Shown here piece by piece: positions 49,201 to 60,100 of a DNA stretch of 64,000 bases. Position 1 is the stretch's first letter. Every line of letters starts with the position of its first letter. The position numbers and the translations under genes were made by a program. The notes beneath the pieces are model-generated. The model did not search any database, had not been told where the DNA came from, and was given only the letters and a program-made list of their open reading frames with translations. The DNA comes from Tribonema minus (Eukaryota; Sar; Xanthophyceae; Tribonematales; Tribonemataceae): contig JAFCMP010000046.1 in assembly GCA_017506865.1 (NCBI GenBank), positions 310,001 to 374,000 on the forward strand, given 5' to 3'.

Positions 49201-52200
49201 TCCGCCCGTTTGATTGTGTACCAAGTTGCCAAGAACAGTTATGTAGGTATAGCGTGTGCGCATGCCACATACCTACCTACCTGACTGCGTAAGCACATGC
49301 CGCCCTCAGCGCCCCCCGCTTCCTCTTATGCTATGCATTGGCAACGTCTGCCTGCATGGCCAACTTCCCAGCCGACGCCGCGCCCGATATGATGATGCAC
49401 AGCGACGCGCGGGCGCTACCGCGCGTCTGATCGTGTAGCAAGTCGCTGAAAGAACTTCAACTTCAACAAATGCATAGCGTGCCCATAGCGCGCCGACCGC
49501 CCGTCCGATCGTGTAGCAAGGCGCTGATAAACTTCAACAAACGCATAATAACTTCAACAAATGCATACCTGAGTGGTGCTGCCGGCGGCGCTGGACAGGT
49601 CCGGCGACTGCATGGTCTGTATGGAGTCTATGACCACCAGCGCTGGCGGCGGGCACATGGCCTCGAGGCCGTCGCAGATCATGTGAATGTCCGTCTCGGC
49701 GAGGAGGTACAGGTTGGGGGACTGCGCAAGGGGGGGGGGGGAGGTGAGGAGTGGCGCAATGTTCTCTCCACTTGAAACTACCGCCAGTGACACAATGCAC
49801 AGTGTGACGATGACGTGTCAGCGCTAGAGTCTGACGATGCCGCCTATATGCGCGAGATGTACAGGCACGTCTTGGTGGTGGTGATGACCTGACCCGCGTT
49901 CCCCACATGTGCCCCTTGCTGCGCTTGACGCAACGGCGAGCGCGCCATCCGATCAGCGCAAGACAACGTTGATCAGGATCCGCGCGGAGGCGCAGGAGAG
50001 CGTGACTGCCAGCGCGCGCTGAGGCATGCAGGTGGCAGCAGGCGCGGCCAAACACGCACGACACCACTGCGATGTGGCCTACATACAAGTGACTGTCGCT
50101 GCGCTGGCATCGGCATGCTGCCTCAGCACGTCCGTGCTAAATGACGCGCCGCCGTTGCTCATGTACATGTGCCCACAGAGCGCAACAACTTCGACTGCGT
50201 GCGCGCGTTCACCGCTCAAGCGCGCAGGGCGGCGTGACCCGGCACCCACCGCCTGACGCTGCGTCCAAATGCCCCGCCACAGCCCCCCCCCCTGTCACTT
50301 CCCACAGACTTCAACATGCCCTCCCCCTGACGGGCCCGAACAGATGCCCGCCGTGCGTTTCGCTGAGCGTTGCGTCATACCTGCAGCCCGAGGCGCTGCG
50401 CGCGCGCGGCAATCTGCCCCGTGCTCTCCTCGCCGCTCACGTACACGACCGACCCTATGCTGGCGGCAGCGGCAGCGGCGGGCGGCGCGGCTGCAGCGGC
50501 GGCGGCAGCGCCTTCGGCATCATCGCTCAGCGCCCGCTGCTGCAGCTCGTCGTCGTCCGCGGCTGCGAGCGGCAGGCGTGCGTGCGTGGCCGTCAGTCAT
50601 TGCGCCACATGCTCAAAGAGGAGCTGCGGAGATCCGCCTCGATCAACTCGCGTCACACAAGCGCGTGCGTGCCCAGGAACGACGTGCATTGCGAAGGGCG
50701 GAAGGCGTGAGCGTTGTGGCACGCGAGCGCGAGCGTGGCTCATCGCGTGCGCAGCCGCGCGGAGCACGGGACGTCGGCAGAGCAGCCACCAGCACGCAAC
50801 TCAGAGGAGTCTCGCGCATCGCCACATGCTGGGTGCGGTGGAGTTGAAGTTCATGGCCCTTTCCAGCAGATGTTCAGTTCACTAATATTGCCAGCTCGGC
50901 AGACCATGCATTGCAAAGCGCAAACCGCTGCAAGACGTCTATGGCAAGCTACGGAGGTGTGCGCGCATCCATTTGCCACCTTGAATTACACTGCATCGAG
51001 CGCTGGTCTGTATGGGTAGTGAACCGCACTGCTGCATCGTGAAGCAGGCGGTACACGCGAGCTGTCCCGGCGCTGCATGGCACACGTGTGATGGCGGCCA
51101 AACCCGTGGTGTTGGCTGCCACTCTGCCACTAAAAGTGCACCAACACATGACTTTGAAACACTCCGACACCCTTGTCTGCATCGTTTGAGGAGGCGTGCT
51201 CAGTGTCAGAAACGCCAGCTAGTATGGGACACCAGCCATTGAGTCAACCTGAGCGACGATGATACGCATTACGCAATGTTTTGACAGTATGCCTCACCGT
51301 CCGCCGCCGCCGCCGCCGCCGCGCCGCCCGCGAGCCGCCCCGCCAGCTGCAGCAGCAGCGTCGACTTGCCGACCCCCGGGTCCCCCCCTATCATGACCAT
51401 GCTGCCCGGCACGAGCCCCCCCCCCAGCACGCGTGCGAACTCCGCTGCCCCCGGCAGCTCCACGCGCCGCTGCGCTTCCTCCGACGTAATGTCCGTCAGC
51501 CGCGTGGCGATGCCGTAGCCGTCCGCGCCGGGGACCAGCCAGCCCGCCGCGCCGCCGCCGCCGCCGCCGCCGCCGCGCTGCGCGCCGCCGCCGCTGCCGG
51601 AGGAGGAGCGGCGCGACGGGCCGCCGCCGCCGTCGCGGCGCACCTTGTGCTCGCGCACCGAGTTCCACTCCTTGCACGTGGGGCAGCGCCCGACCCACTG
51701 CACCTGCTCCGCGCCGCACACCTGGCGCACGGCAGAGCGGGAGGTTGGGCGGAGCGCGGCATCAGAGACATATTCCGGCGACGCGGGCGTGCGTACGGCG
51801 CAGTTCGTTTGCCGCCACGCGCGATTCGCCCTGCGCCTCTTGTGCCGGTGTGGCGCTCTTGTGAGGTCGCCGCACACGTGGCGAAGCTGGGAGAGCGGCG
51901 GTACGCGGCATTGAGAGCAGTTCCAGCGGCGCGGGCGCGTGTACGGCGTGGTTTGGTCACAGGAACGGGCGGTTCGCCGTTCGCCTCTCGTGCCGGTGCG
52001 GGCCGCTTTGCGCTCTTGTGGAGTCGCGCTGCTGCTTGATGGTTTTCGGGTCTGCACGCAAGGCGCGCGCTGGAGACGCACACGGCGGCATTTGGGCGAG
52101 GTCATGCGGAACAGCCGTGATCATCTGCAGCATGCCGCCGCAGCGGGCGATGGCGAGATCAGGCCCTGACGTGCTCTATCACGATGGCAGCTGGTCAGCT

Positions 52201-52814
52201 CTGTCACGACGGCGATCAGCCCATGCCCGCTGGGGTGTGCTGGCCATGCAAGCTAGCTCCATGCCCCACTCAGCATCCTATCAAGGAGCTGACAATAGGA
52301 TGAGAGTCTTGTCAGCTGTGCACTTCAGAAACAAGCTAATGAAATCACCCAAATCATCGGGCCGAATGTGTGAATAGGTGCGGTAAGCTCACCTCGCACA
52401 CATAAACCGTGGCGTGTGTCTTGCTGCCGCTGCCCAATGCCTTCCTGGTGCTCGGTGCGCTACGGCTCTGCAGCCCATAGCTGATGAATCGCGGGCGAGT
52501 GCCGGGGGGTGGCCTCGGCATGGGCTCATCATCATCGAAGTCTTCCTCATTGTCGCCATCTGCGCTGGACCGTAGCCGGGACGATCTGGCAGGCCACAGC
52601 CGCAGATGTCGACATTTTGGGCTCTGACCAGCCGGCGCGAACCCCACAGCGCCCTGAAAGACCGACATTGGGACACAATGGATCCATTAAAGATCTGTTG
52701 AAGATGACACCACACAGGGTGAAAGGGAAGTTCGCTCTTTACCTGCAAGAAGATGGCCAAGTTAGCAGCCAACAGCAGCAGAGCTGCGGCTGCTGCGCCT
52801 GACGCTGCTCTCAT
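42911..52814 (-). CDS. radA: RadA/Sms DNA-repair ATPase, probably plastid-targeted, 12 exons
   Basis: Exons (minus): 52814-52743, 52653-52393, 51721-51298, 50562-50381, 49721-49569, 48352-48233, 47021-46956, 46500-46297, 45379-45218, 44528-44427, 43650-43547, 43067-42911; 668 residues, all phases join. RadA remodels recombination intermediates (branch migration) and is bacterial-type, kept in plastid lineages. Visible: a C4 zinc motif (YVCEVCG...CPTC, about residues 110-127), Walker [11 protein letters not shown] (~224-231), VYVSGEEST, Walker [24 protein letters not shown], the RadA-specific KNRFG across exons 7/8, and a Lon-like C-terminal region ([33 protein letters not shown]). Exon 1 is a signal peptide ([13 protein letters not shown]) and exon 2 opens GAVGFAPAG, resembling the ASAFAP import motif. 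Exon 8 uses a GC donor. The last exon is the least certain. Confidence 0.9.
43278..43592 (-). repeat. Three tandem copies of RadA exon-11 end plus donor
   Basis: TTCAAGCGCGTCGTCGTGCC ([13 protein letters not shown]) through GCAGCAG|GTGCGT at 43546 recurs with GTGCG donors near 43410 and 43280 on the minus strand. The spacings are about 137 and 133 bp. The coding frame is readable in the second copy ([15 protein letters not shown]) and changed in the third. Confidence 0.85.
43736..43787 (-). mobile_element. Diverged LINE 3'-end fragment
   Basis: The sequence TTAGGGCGCAAAGAAGCCCA plus GATGG, preceded by TTTATTTCATTCTTGC, aligns to the LINE 3' end at 2662-2710 (CTCAGGGCGCGAAAAAGCCC plus AGATG) with several differences. 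ATGTTC flanks it at 43730-43735 and 43788-43793, a possible 6-bp duplication that could be chance. It lies in RadA intron 10. Confidence 0.5.
45040..45090. repeat. (CAG)n microsatellite
   Basis: About ten CAG units lie in RadA intron 9. Confidence 0.9.
45355..45990 (-). repeat. Four tandem copies of acceptor plus RadA exon-9 start
   Basis: On the minus strand, TGCAG|GCGCTGGTGACGCCGT (ALVTPSRM) begins at 45379 (the real exon) and recurs at 45629, 45783 and 45934. Units of 151-154 bp also carry GGTCACCTT and a variable poly-C run (poly-G on plus, for example 45812-45828). One further unit near 45490 has lost the core, giving the 250-bp gap. Confidence 0.9.
46248..46292. repeat. (AGC)n microsatellite beside a splice donor
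   Basis: About 14 units start within a few bases of the GC donor of RadA exon 8. If the donor is skipped, the frame would read through as a poly-Ala run. Confidence 0.85.
47308..47345. repeat. CCCTAA telomere-like tract
   Basis: Four to five units (CTAACCCTAGCCCTAACCCT and on) lie inside RadA intron 6. Confidence 0.85.
48478..49440 (-). repeat. Intronic tandem array, ~130-bp unit, about four copies
   Basis: Units near 48480-48602, 49010-49146, 49150-49284 and 49385-49440 share GCGCGCAGTGCGACG, CGGGCGCCCTC[TC]GCCCG, TTGATTGTG and ACATACCTACCTACCTGAC. The array is in RadA intron 5, with no obvious exon sequence in the unit. Confidence 0.75.
49731..49743 (-). repeat. Poly-C tract at the RadA exon-5 acceptor
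   Basis: A run of about 12 C (minus strand) lies immediately before TTGCGCAG|TCC at 49721. Confidence 0.8.
51738..52040 (-). repeat. Two ~155-bp tandem units in RadA intron 2
   Basis: Units starting near 51741 and 51896 share GGGCG[TC]G[CT]GTACGGCG, GATTCGCC/GGTTCGCC, GTGCCGGTG and CGCTCTTGTG. They lie next to the exon-3 acceptor. Confidence 0.65.
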
Positions 52815-52867
52815 CGGCCAAAGTGGAGGTTTTGTCCCAATTTGACAACTTCAAGTTGGAAGTACGA
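52815..52867 (-). promoter_or_regulatory. Remaining RadA-proximal upstream sequence
   Basis: Only 45 bp separate the RadA start codon from the LINE's left target duplication (52860-52867). The native upstream region continues beyond the LINE at 53792. Promoter function is inferred from position. Confidence 0.4.
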
Positions 52868-53791
52868 TTCCTCAACGAGCCCATGTACTCCACAACGGCT
52901 TCGTTCGATGGCCTATCCTGGCAGCTGGCCGTCAAACGCGCCATCGGAGTAGAGGAGCAGACGGCAGGCTGCAAGCTGTGCGGGAAGTCGCCGGGCGGCA
53001 CCCTGCATGCACGGCTGTGTCAAGCGCCACGCGTCAAGGCGCACGACACCATTGTCCACAATAGCGTCAAGAGGGCCACGCAGCGCCTCCTGCGGCAATA
53101 CCTCAAAACGGGACTGGTGGACGAGGACTACACGCCGTTTCTGGGGTCCGCCGGGCCGCCGGGGAGTCGCAGGATGGACATCGTGCTGCCTGCCGACGCC
53201 TTCCCGGTGACCGGCTACGACGACCCGACACGCCACCTACCGCTCATGGTGGACGTTACCTGCTTCGAGGCACAGGTGGCGTCGCGGGCGGCGAAGACTG
53301 CAGCAGACCCCGAGCGATGCTGCCGCGACCAAGAGGCCGCCAAGACTACCCACTATTCTGGTCATTATGATCAGAATTGCTACAAACTTGCCACATTGGC
53401 AATAGGGTCATTTGGCAGCATCGGGGAGCAGGGGCGGAAGTTGCTGGAGGCTGTGGCGACGGAGTATGCCAGCAGGATGTCAGTGCCCGGAGGAGCGCGC
53501 CCTAAAGCTCTCAAGGGCATCGCCCTGGCGCGCTTACGCTCGGCACTGTCGGCAGCGCTCCACATGGCGTACTCTGGCCGTGTCATGACACACATGGCAG
53601 AATCCAGGGGAGGGGGGCACATGGAGGAGGACGTAGGGAAGGACCCCGAGATGCCATTTGGCGGCGGCGGCGTTTGAGTGGTTGTCGTTGCGACACTTTC
53701 AGACTGTCATACGACATGTAGATTCCTTACAGCTAGATGGCAATCATCTGGGCTTTTTCGCGCCCTGAGCGAGAATTAATAAAAAGTACGA
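52860..53791 (+). mobile_element. 5'-truncated LINE with CCHC and restriction-like endonuclease domain
   Basis: The element body is 52868-53783, flanked by AAGTACGA at 52860-52867 and 53784-53791. Its frame encodes the C-terminal end of a non-LTR retrotransposon protein: CKLCGKSPGGTLHARLC (C-x2-C-x8-H-x3-C) followed by a PD-(D/E)XK-type nuclease with MDIVLP, LMVDVTCFEA and AAKTTHY. This layout is typical of R2/NeSL-like LINEs. The reverse transcriptase is absent through 5' truncation. The 3' untranslated region (53678-53783) ends AATTAATAAAA and matches the fragment at 2662-2769. The frame upstream to 52823 is host sequence fused by chance. Confidence 0.85.
52868..53677 (+). pseudogene. LINE C-terminal endonuclease ORF fragment
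   Basis: 269 codons are open from the first base of the element to the TGA. It lacks the reverse transcriptase and any start of its own. The nuclease core residues (Asp in MDIV, Asp in VDVT, Lys in KTTHY) are all present, so the fragment is young. Expression is not expected except by read-through. Confidence 0.75.
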
Positions 53792-54152
53792 GCTCCCCTT
53801 TGACCTTTGACAAATTTGCAAACCCCCTCCAAAAATAACCCACTGCGAAAAAAAAAACTAGGTGTGTTGTTCTCACGGTGTGTGTACCACGGCAGGGCCG
53901 TCATTCCGGTGTGACAGCGCGTAGAGATTCCGCAGACACACAGCGCTGGCAGCACACCTGTCTTCATGCAGCAAGGATGACTTTTAGTCCTCCTGTGCTG
54001 TTCTGAAAGTTGTACACATAGTGGCTGTGTCTGAGGAAGCAGAGCATCACGGGGGACACACGCTGGCGACACCCGTCAGCGCTGGCGTGGGCCCTGAGCG
54101 GCTCGCGTTTGAGCCCCACGGGCGGGCGGGTGGGTGCGTCCACCGCCCGCAA
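53792..54152. promoter_or_regulatory. Probable divergent promoter of RadA and the MBL-cNBD gene
   Basis: This lies between the LINE and the ATG at 54153. Without the LINE, the RadA and MBL starts would be about 415 bp apart, close to the 401 bp between the other divergent pair at 15734-16134. It contains an A8 run near 53853. Confidence 0.4.
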
Positions 54153-57100
54153 ATGGAGGCCTCGTCAACCACCTTGTTGACTTCCGACTACAGCGATGAC
54201 AGCCTGTGCAGCTCCGAGCAACCGACCACCGCCGCCACCAACAACTACAGGTCGTCCAGCCCCGAGCCGGACCTACCCCTACTGCCTCAGGCGGCGGAGA
54301 CGATTAAGGTGACCGCTCTGCCGCGTGGGGGCATCTATGTTCCCACAGCAGCCGGTCCCTTGCAGATTGGCATACCGCCAGAGACCATCAAGGACAGCAT
54401 GGCGTTGGGGCTGGCGATGCCTCAGTATTTCGTGATGCCGCCGGACTCATTTCATAGGGAGCTGGGGTCGGGGCTGGGGATCAATGTGGCGGAGTTCGAG
54501 TTCCCGGCGTACTACAACTTCTTTTTGAGAAAAAGGTGAGCAGCCGTCATCACGCACGCACGCAGCGGGCCGCGCCTGATCATAGTACATGAGTTGCGGT
54601 GCATCATGTCTGATAAACGTTTACGATGGAAAGCGGGGGTCGCACACACCGGTAGACCGCTCACAAGAAGTTGGCTAGTTGATGCTGCTCAAACGACAAC
54701 AGCGGCCCGATGGCGCCTGACTGGTTTCAATCCACAGCAGGTACAATGCTAACAGAAGTCATTGGGCTGTTCTGATCATGATGCATTACATAATTTCACG
54801 CAGCTGACGCTGCATTACCACCAAAGCTGTGCGCGATGACACGCACACAACTCGGAACACTCAGCCGGACAATTATTGGTGGGTCAGCCTGGCCAGCAGA
54901 GTCTTCTGGAGCTTTTGGCGCCATATGATGTGGGATCTATGCACAGGTCAACATAGTCGCACGCGAGCAACCGTGCCTTTCACTCAATATGGCAGCATGC
55001 TGGCCGAGGCCCATGCAATAAACAGCGACCCCCCTTGCACCCCCCACCTACATAGCACACAGCTTCAGCATGCGAGGTGTCCGTTATGTAGGAGACGGTT
55101 GAACTTGTGGTTGGACGCTGATGAGATATTCAACCTACGGGCACCGTCTGCGGTGTTTTGGCGTTTTCATACGTCTTAGCCATGACCCCCTGGTGGCCAA
55201 TTACACCCTGCGCCCTGCTCCTTGCCTTTAAGCACTCGTCACTCTATCAGCAACGCAGCAGCTGCGTACGCATACGACGCATAGACTCCATCAAACGCTG
55301 CCATGCTCGATGCCGTCTGCACGTGGGGCCGCGTACGGCGGGCAGAGCGCCATGTCACGTTCGCTTTCATTACAGTTACATTGCAATGGAGTTGTGACAG
55401 TAACTTGCAGGGTGCGCGCGCTGCGCACGTTTTGGGGTCAGCGACACGCTGCCAACGCAGTAGTGCAGCACACCGCCGCAGCTGACGCATGGGCAGCGAC
55501 GAAGCTGTGGATTGTAGCTCACCGCCGATGCCGCCCGGCGCTGTAAGCGCAGACAGTTGCGTCGCTCTGAGTCGCTCTTCACCGCCGTTAGCCGCAACCC
55601 ACGGGTCCACACGCACACGCAGCGCACCCTCAGCGATCATGGCTGCACAGGGGGCAACACCTGCGGTGCATGCTGCGCCAGGAGCACGCCCTTTGCCTTG
55701 GTGTGTGCTGGCTGTTGTGGACTGCATACGTCGCTCCGCCTGTGAGCGCGAGACAGCGCTGAGGAGCGGGCGCATAGTGCCGCTGCTGTGTGCGCGGCAC
55801 CGCGGCAGTGCGGGGGGTGGGAGGAGGGGGGGGGAAGGTGGGAGGGGCAGCCGCTGCAGCATGTGGGCGAGAACGGGGATTGTGTAGTGACCACGCGAAT
55901 GCTGGACCAGCAGCTAGTGATGACCAGCAGCTAGTGATGGTCTGTCAGGTGTTTCGCGCGTCAGCTGCCGCCGTCCCGCAGTTCAACCGCGCTGCAATGG
56001 CGCGTTGACGCAGCGTCAGATGTTGCGCCGTGGGGCGGCAGCCGCCCGTGACGACGAACTTGTGTCGTGATCGCAGCGATCAAGCACTGAGCACTGTGCA
56101 ACAGCACCGCTCAGCATATTGTCGGCAGCGACACGCGCGCTGACACGCTTAGACTCAAGACTTGAATGTTCATGGCCCGCCATCTTTGAGCGTCTGGCAA
56201 TGTGTAGATTTACACGCCGCCTTCGCGGCGGACCGTGCTGCTTCGGCAGCGGCATGCTGATGCGAGAGGCTCAGTGGCTGCCCTGTGCGCTTTGTGAGTG
56301 CGCACAGTGAGATGGCAGCGGCAATAGAGGCAGGTGGCAGCGCGCTCCGCAGCACGTCATAGACGTGTGGGGCCAGGTGCGCCCTCAACCATGAGCGCAT
56401 ATTATACACAGTTGACAGTACATGAGTGGCTCGCGTGGACTGCGGTGCGGGACGCTTGCTCGGAGTGCGCGCACGGGCAATCAACTCTCGCGGAGAATCG
56501 CGGCCCGTCTGAGCTCGCTGCAGACGGCGCAGCAGCGCCGGCGCAGCGCAAGCAGCACCGCTGCACGCGCACTGCAACGTCAGGTTGCGCGCGGCTGCCG
56601 CGTCGCGAGTCCCTTCCGCTGGCGAGCGCTGTTTTGCGCGCGCCAGCACGGGATTCCAGCATACCCGTGTGTCAGTTGGAGCACAGAGCAGTTTGTGAAG
56701 CGGGCGGCTGGCGTGTATATGTGCGTGAACATGGCGGCGGCGGCTTCGCATGAGCCCTGGGGGGTGCTGCTTCGATGCTGACCGCACACAATGCATTCAG
56801 CTGGCCACTTGAGGTCTTCAGGGCTAGGTGTACATGATGATCAATATACCATTAGCGCTCGTGTGCACCAATTGAAGAAATGAACGATGAATGATGTGCG
56901 CTTGGAGGCGTCCAATAATTGTCGCTGGGTACAGAAGTGGCAGTGCCAGCGCAGCAGCGCGGGGGTCCGCTCTGCGCGCAACCCCCCCACCCCCCAGACT
57001 TCACATTTGAACTTGACACGCACATTAACGCCACCCACCCACCCCAGCACTCACCGACTTCAAAGCTCCCCCCCCCATCAAACCCTCCCTGTTATAACAA

Positions 57101-60100
57101 CTTGAGCACTCACAAACTTCAATTGTCCTCCCTCCCCTTTTCAGGACGATCAAGCTCGTGGTCGGCTCGCTGGAAACGGAGCGGCGCCTGCGCATTGTCC
57201 TGCAGGAGACGCTGTTCGGGCCCGTGCACATCGACCCGGACGTCGACTTCTCGCAGGCCGTGCCGCGCGCCGCGCGCCCGAACCTCGCCGCCGAGTCCGA
57301 CTACTTCCGCATGTTCGACGGCAAGGTCCTCACGCTCGACTCGCTCGTGCAATTCGTCCACTTCGACGCGGCGGGCGTCGTCACGATCGAGGGCGAAGGT
57401 GAGCGCGCGCGCGCGCGCCGCTGCCGCTGTCGCTGCTGCTGTCGCCGCCGCCGCGGCGCGCTATGTAGAGGGTCGCGAGGGAGCGCTACTGCTGAGCCGC
57501 GGCCGCCATGCGCTGCGTAGAGTGCCGTGAGGGAGCGCTGCTGCTGCGCTGCGCTCGTAACAATTGCCTCTGCGCACTGTGCTGAGCTGCGCCACTATAT
57601 GTGACTGCATCTGGGCCGGGAGCACAAATGGCTGCGGCGGCGGCGGCGGCGGCACGGCGCGGCGCGGGCAGGCGACGACACTAGCTGCGCCAGGGACGAC
57701 CTGAGTCTTTGATCCGCCGTGTGTCGCACGCAGGGCGCTGTTGCTCATGCGGCGCAGCGCGGTCGGTGGGGATATGTGACTGGCGCGTTCTAAGCGTGCG
57801 GGGCGCTGTGCGGGTGTCGCGCAGCTGTGCTGACGCATTCCCCCCCCCTTCCCTCCCAAGGACGTTGGCGCCCACCGCACGCCCGCTGAGCCGTGCTGAC
57901 GCATCTCCCCCCCCCTTCCCCCCCAAGGCCACACACCACCACTCCCCCGCTGAGCTGTGCTGACCCCCCCCCCCCTGATCCCCCCCTCTTTTCCCCCATG
58001 CGAGCGCCGCAGGCGACTACAGCACTCCTGCTGAGCACCCCCCGCTGAGCTGTGCTGACGCCCCCCCCCCCTCCTCGCCCCTCGTACACACGCAGGCGAC
58101 TACCGCGGCGCGCGCATCGAGCTGCGCCACCGCCGCGCCAACGGCGGCGAGTTTGTCGTGGACGAGGTCGACGGCGCCAGCGGGCGGCGCCGCCGCGCCA
58201 TCGTCTCGCAGTTCATAGACCTGCCGGACGTGCTGCCGTTCCACCCGGAGCCCACCAACACGGTGTTCGAGCCGCCGGCGTTCGGCGTGACAGTGCTCGG
58301 CAACAGCCACGGCTTTGACCCGAGCGGCAGCACGTCGGGCTACGTGCTGTGGATCAACCGGCGCGGGTACATGATCGACCCGCCGCCGTACGCGTGCGTC
58401 ATCCTGCGCAACTTCAACATCCGGCCCAGGTGAGGGGGACGACTTGCCACCAGCGCACACGCGTGTTTTTTCTGTGGATTTGCTGTATGCCTGGGTGTGG
58501 GGAGGTGGGGGGCGTGTTTGGGGGGGAGGTAGACAAGCCGTGCGTCATCCTGCGGAACTTCAACATCCGGCCCTGGGGAGAGCCGGGGGGGGGCGGTAGC
58601 ACAAGTGCACGCTCTGTGGCTTGTCTGTGTGTGCCTGAGTGTGTGTTGAGGGGGGATGTTGGCGGGGGAAGGGGGGGGGGGGGGGCAAGCGCGGTGCGTC
58701 ATCATGCGGAACTTCAACATCCGGCCCAGGTGAGGGAGAAGACGTAGCGCCCGCGCACGTGCATGTGCGTGGCTTGTGTCTGTGTGCCCGAGGGTGTGTT
58801 GAGGGGGGGTGTTGGAGGGGGGGGAGGGGACAAGCCGTGTGTCATCCTGCGCAACTTCAACATTCGGCCCAGGTGAGGGGGGGGGCAGGCACCAACGCCA
58901 GCGCACGCGCATGTGTTCTGTCGATTTTGTCTTGTGGACTTTTGTGTCAGCTGATGGCTGGAGCTTGTGAGCAATCCCTGATCCCTGCCACCATTAGTGT
59001 GTCGGTGCCCATCACCCACTGCTTACTCTCCACCTGCTGCCGCATTCGTTCTTGAGTGCCTGTTTTACTAAACTCACGCGCACGCAGTATGGTATTGTAA
59101 GAACCTCACGCCTACTACCTTTTGTTCTCCTTCTCGGCTGAGTCACACTCATGCAGTACTGCACTCCTACCTTTGCCTGCTAGAAGTACCTCTTGTGCTC
59201 CTTGTCACCTCGATTAGATTAGTCGCCTCACCAGCCCCCCCCCCCCCCCCCCGCCCCCCAGCCTGATCGACGGCGTCATCGTGACGCACTGCCATGCGGA
59301 CCACGACGCGGGAACCTTCCAGAAGATTCTATTCGAGGGGCAGGTCACCGTCATCACGACGCGCACCATCTACGGCTCCTTCATCCGCAAGTACGCCGCG
59401 CTGAGCGGCCTGCCGCCGCCGCTGCTGCGCCAGACGCACCGCTTCCTGCCCGTGACGATCGGCGAGACGCTGCGCCTGCGCGGCGCGTCGCTCAACTTCT
59501 TCTACACGCTGCACTCGATTCCGTGCATCGGGCTCGAGGTGCGTGCGCACGCGTGTGCGCTTTGTTGAAGTTGAAGTTGAGTATCTGATTTGGATTGGAG
59601 CGTCGCTCAACTTCTTCTACACGCTGCACTCGATACCGTGCATCGGCTCGAGGTGAGCGCGCGCGCGCGCGCATGGACTTTGCGCTTTTGAGCTGTTCTT
59701 GCGATTGTTGAAGTTGAAGTTTGGCGTTGGCATGACGCGATGTGTCGCTGAACGACTCTCAGACGCTGCACTCGATACCGCGCATCGGGCTCGAGGCGAG
59801 CGCTGCTGCCGCTGCGTGGCGCGCGTGCCGCATCACTCGGCACTTCGCTCGCGTGGCCTGTCTGCCGCTACAATGTTGTGGCAATGGGCATGTGGCACGG
59901 CGTGCCATTCCATTCTCCTGTGGCAGTTACGCACCCGTGCCTAACCCTAACCCTCAGAGCAGCGCCTCCGCTCGCTTCGTTACTGCTCTTGCCTGCCGCG
60001 AAGAGGGGCGTGCATGCCAAGGGGTAGGGTTAGGGTTAGGGTTGGCTCATACTGCCTTGTCTGCATTCGGCCCCGCTTCTTCGCTGTCGCGATTCCCCGC

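Noticed and set aside
50269-50885. Long Arg/Ala-rich plus-strand ORFs opposite RadA exon 4
   Set aside because: The minus frame matches RadA (VYVSGEES); the plus frames are GC shadows.
52823-52867. Start of an intact 284-codon gene at 52823
   Set aside because: This in-frame stretch precedes the LINE's target duplication and belongs to the host flank; the downstream part is a truncated element.
55239-55862. 207-codon minus ORF (and the similar one at 56170-56796) in MBL-cNBD intron 1
   Set aside because: They overlap equally long frames on the other strand and carry no domain.
60022-60046. TTAGGG tract as a true chromosome end
   Set aside because: Only 3-4 units, within a gene that continues on both sides.
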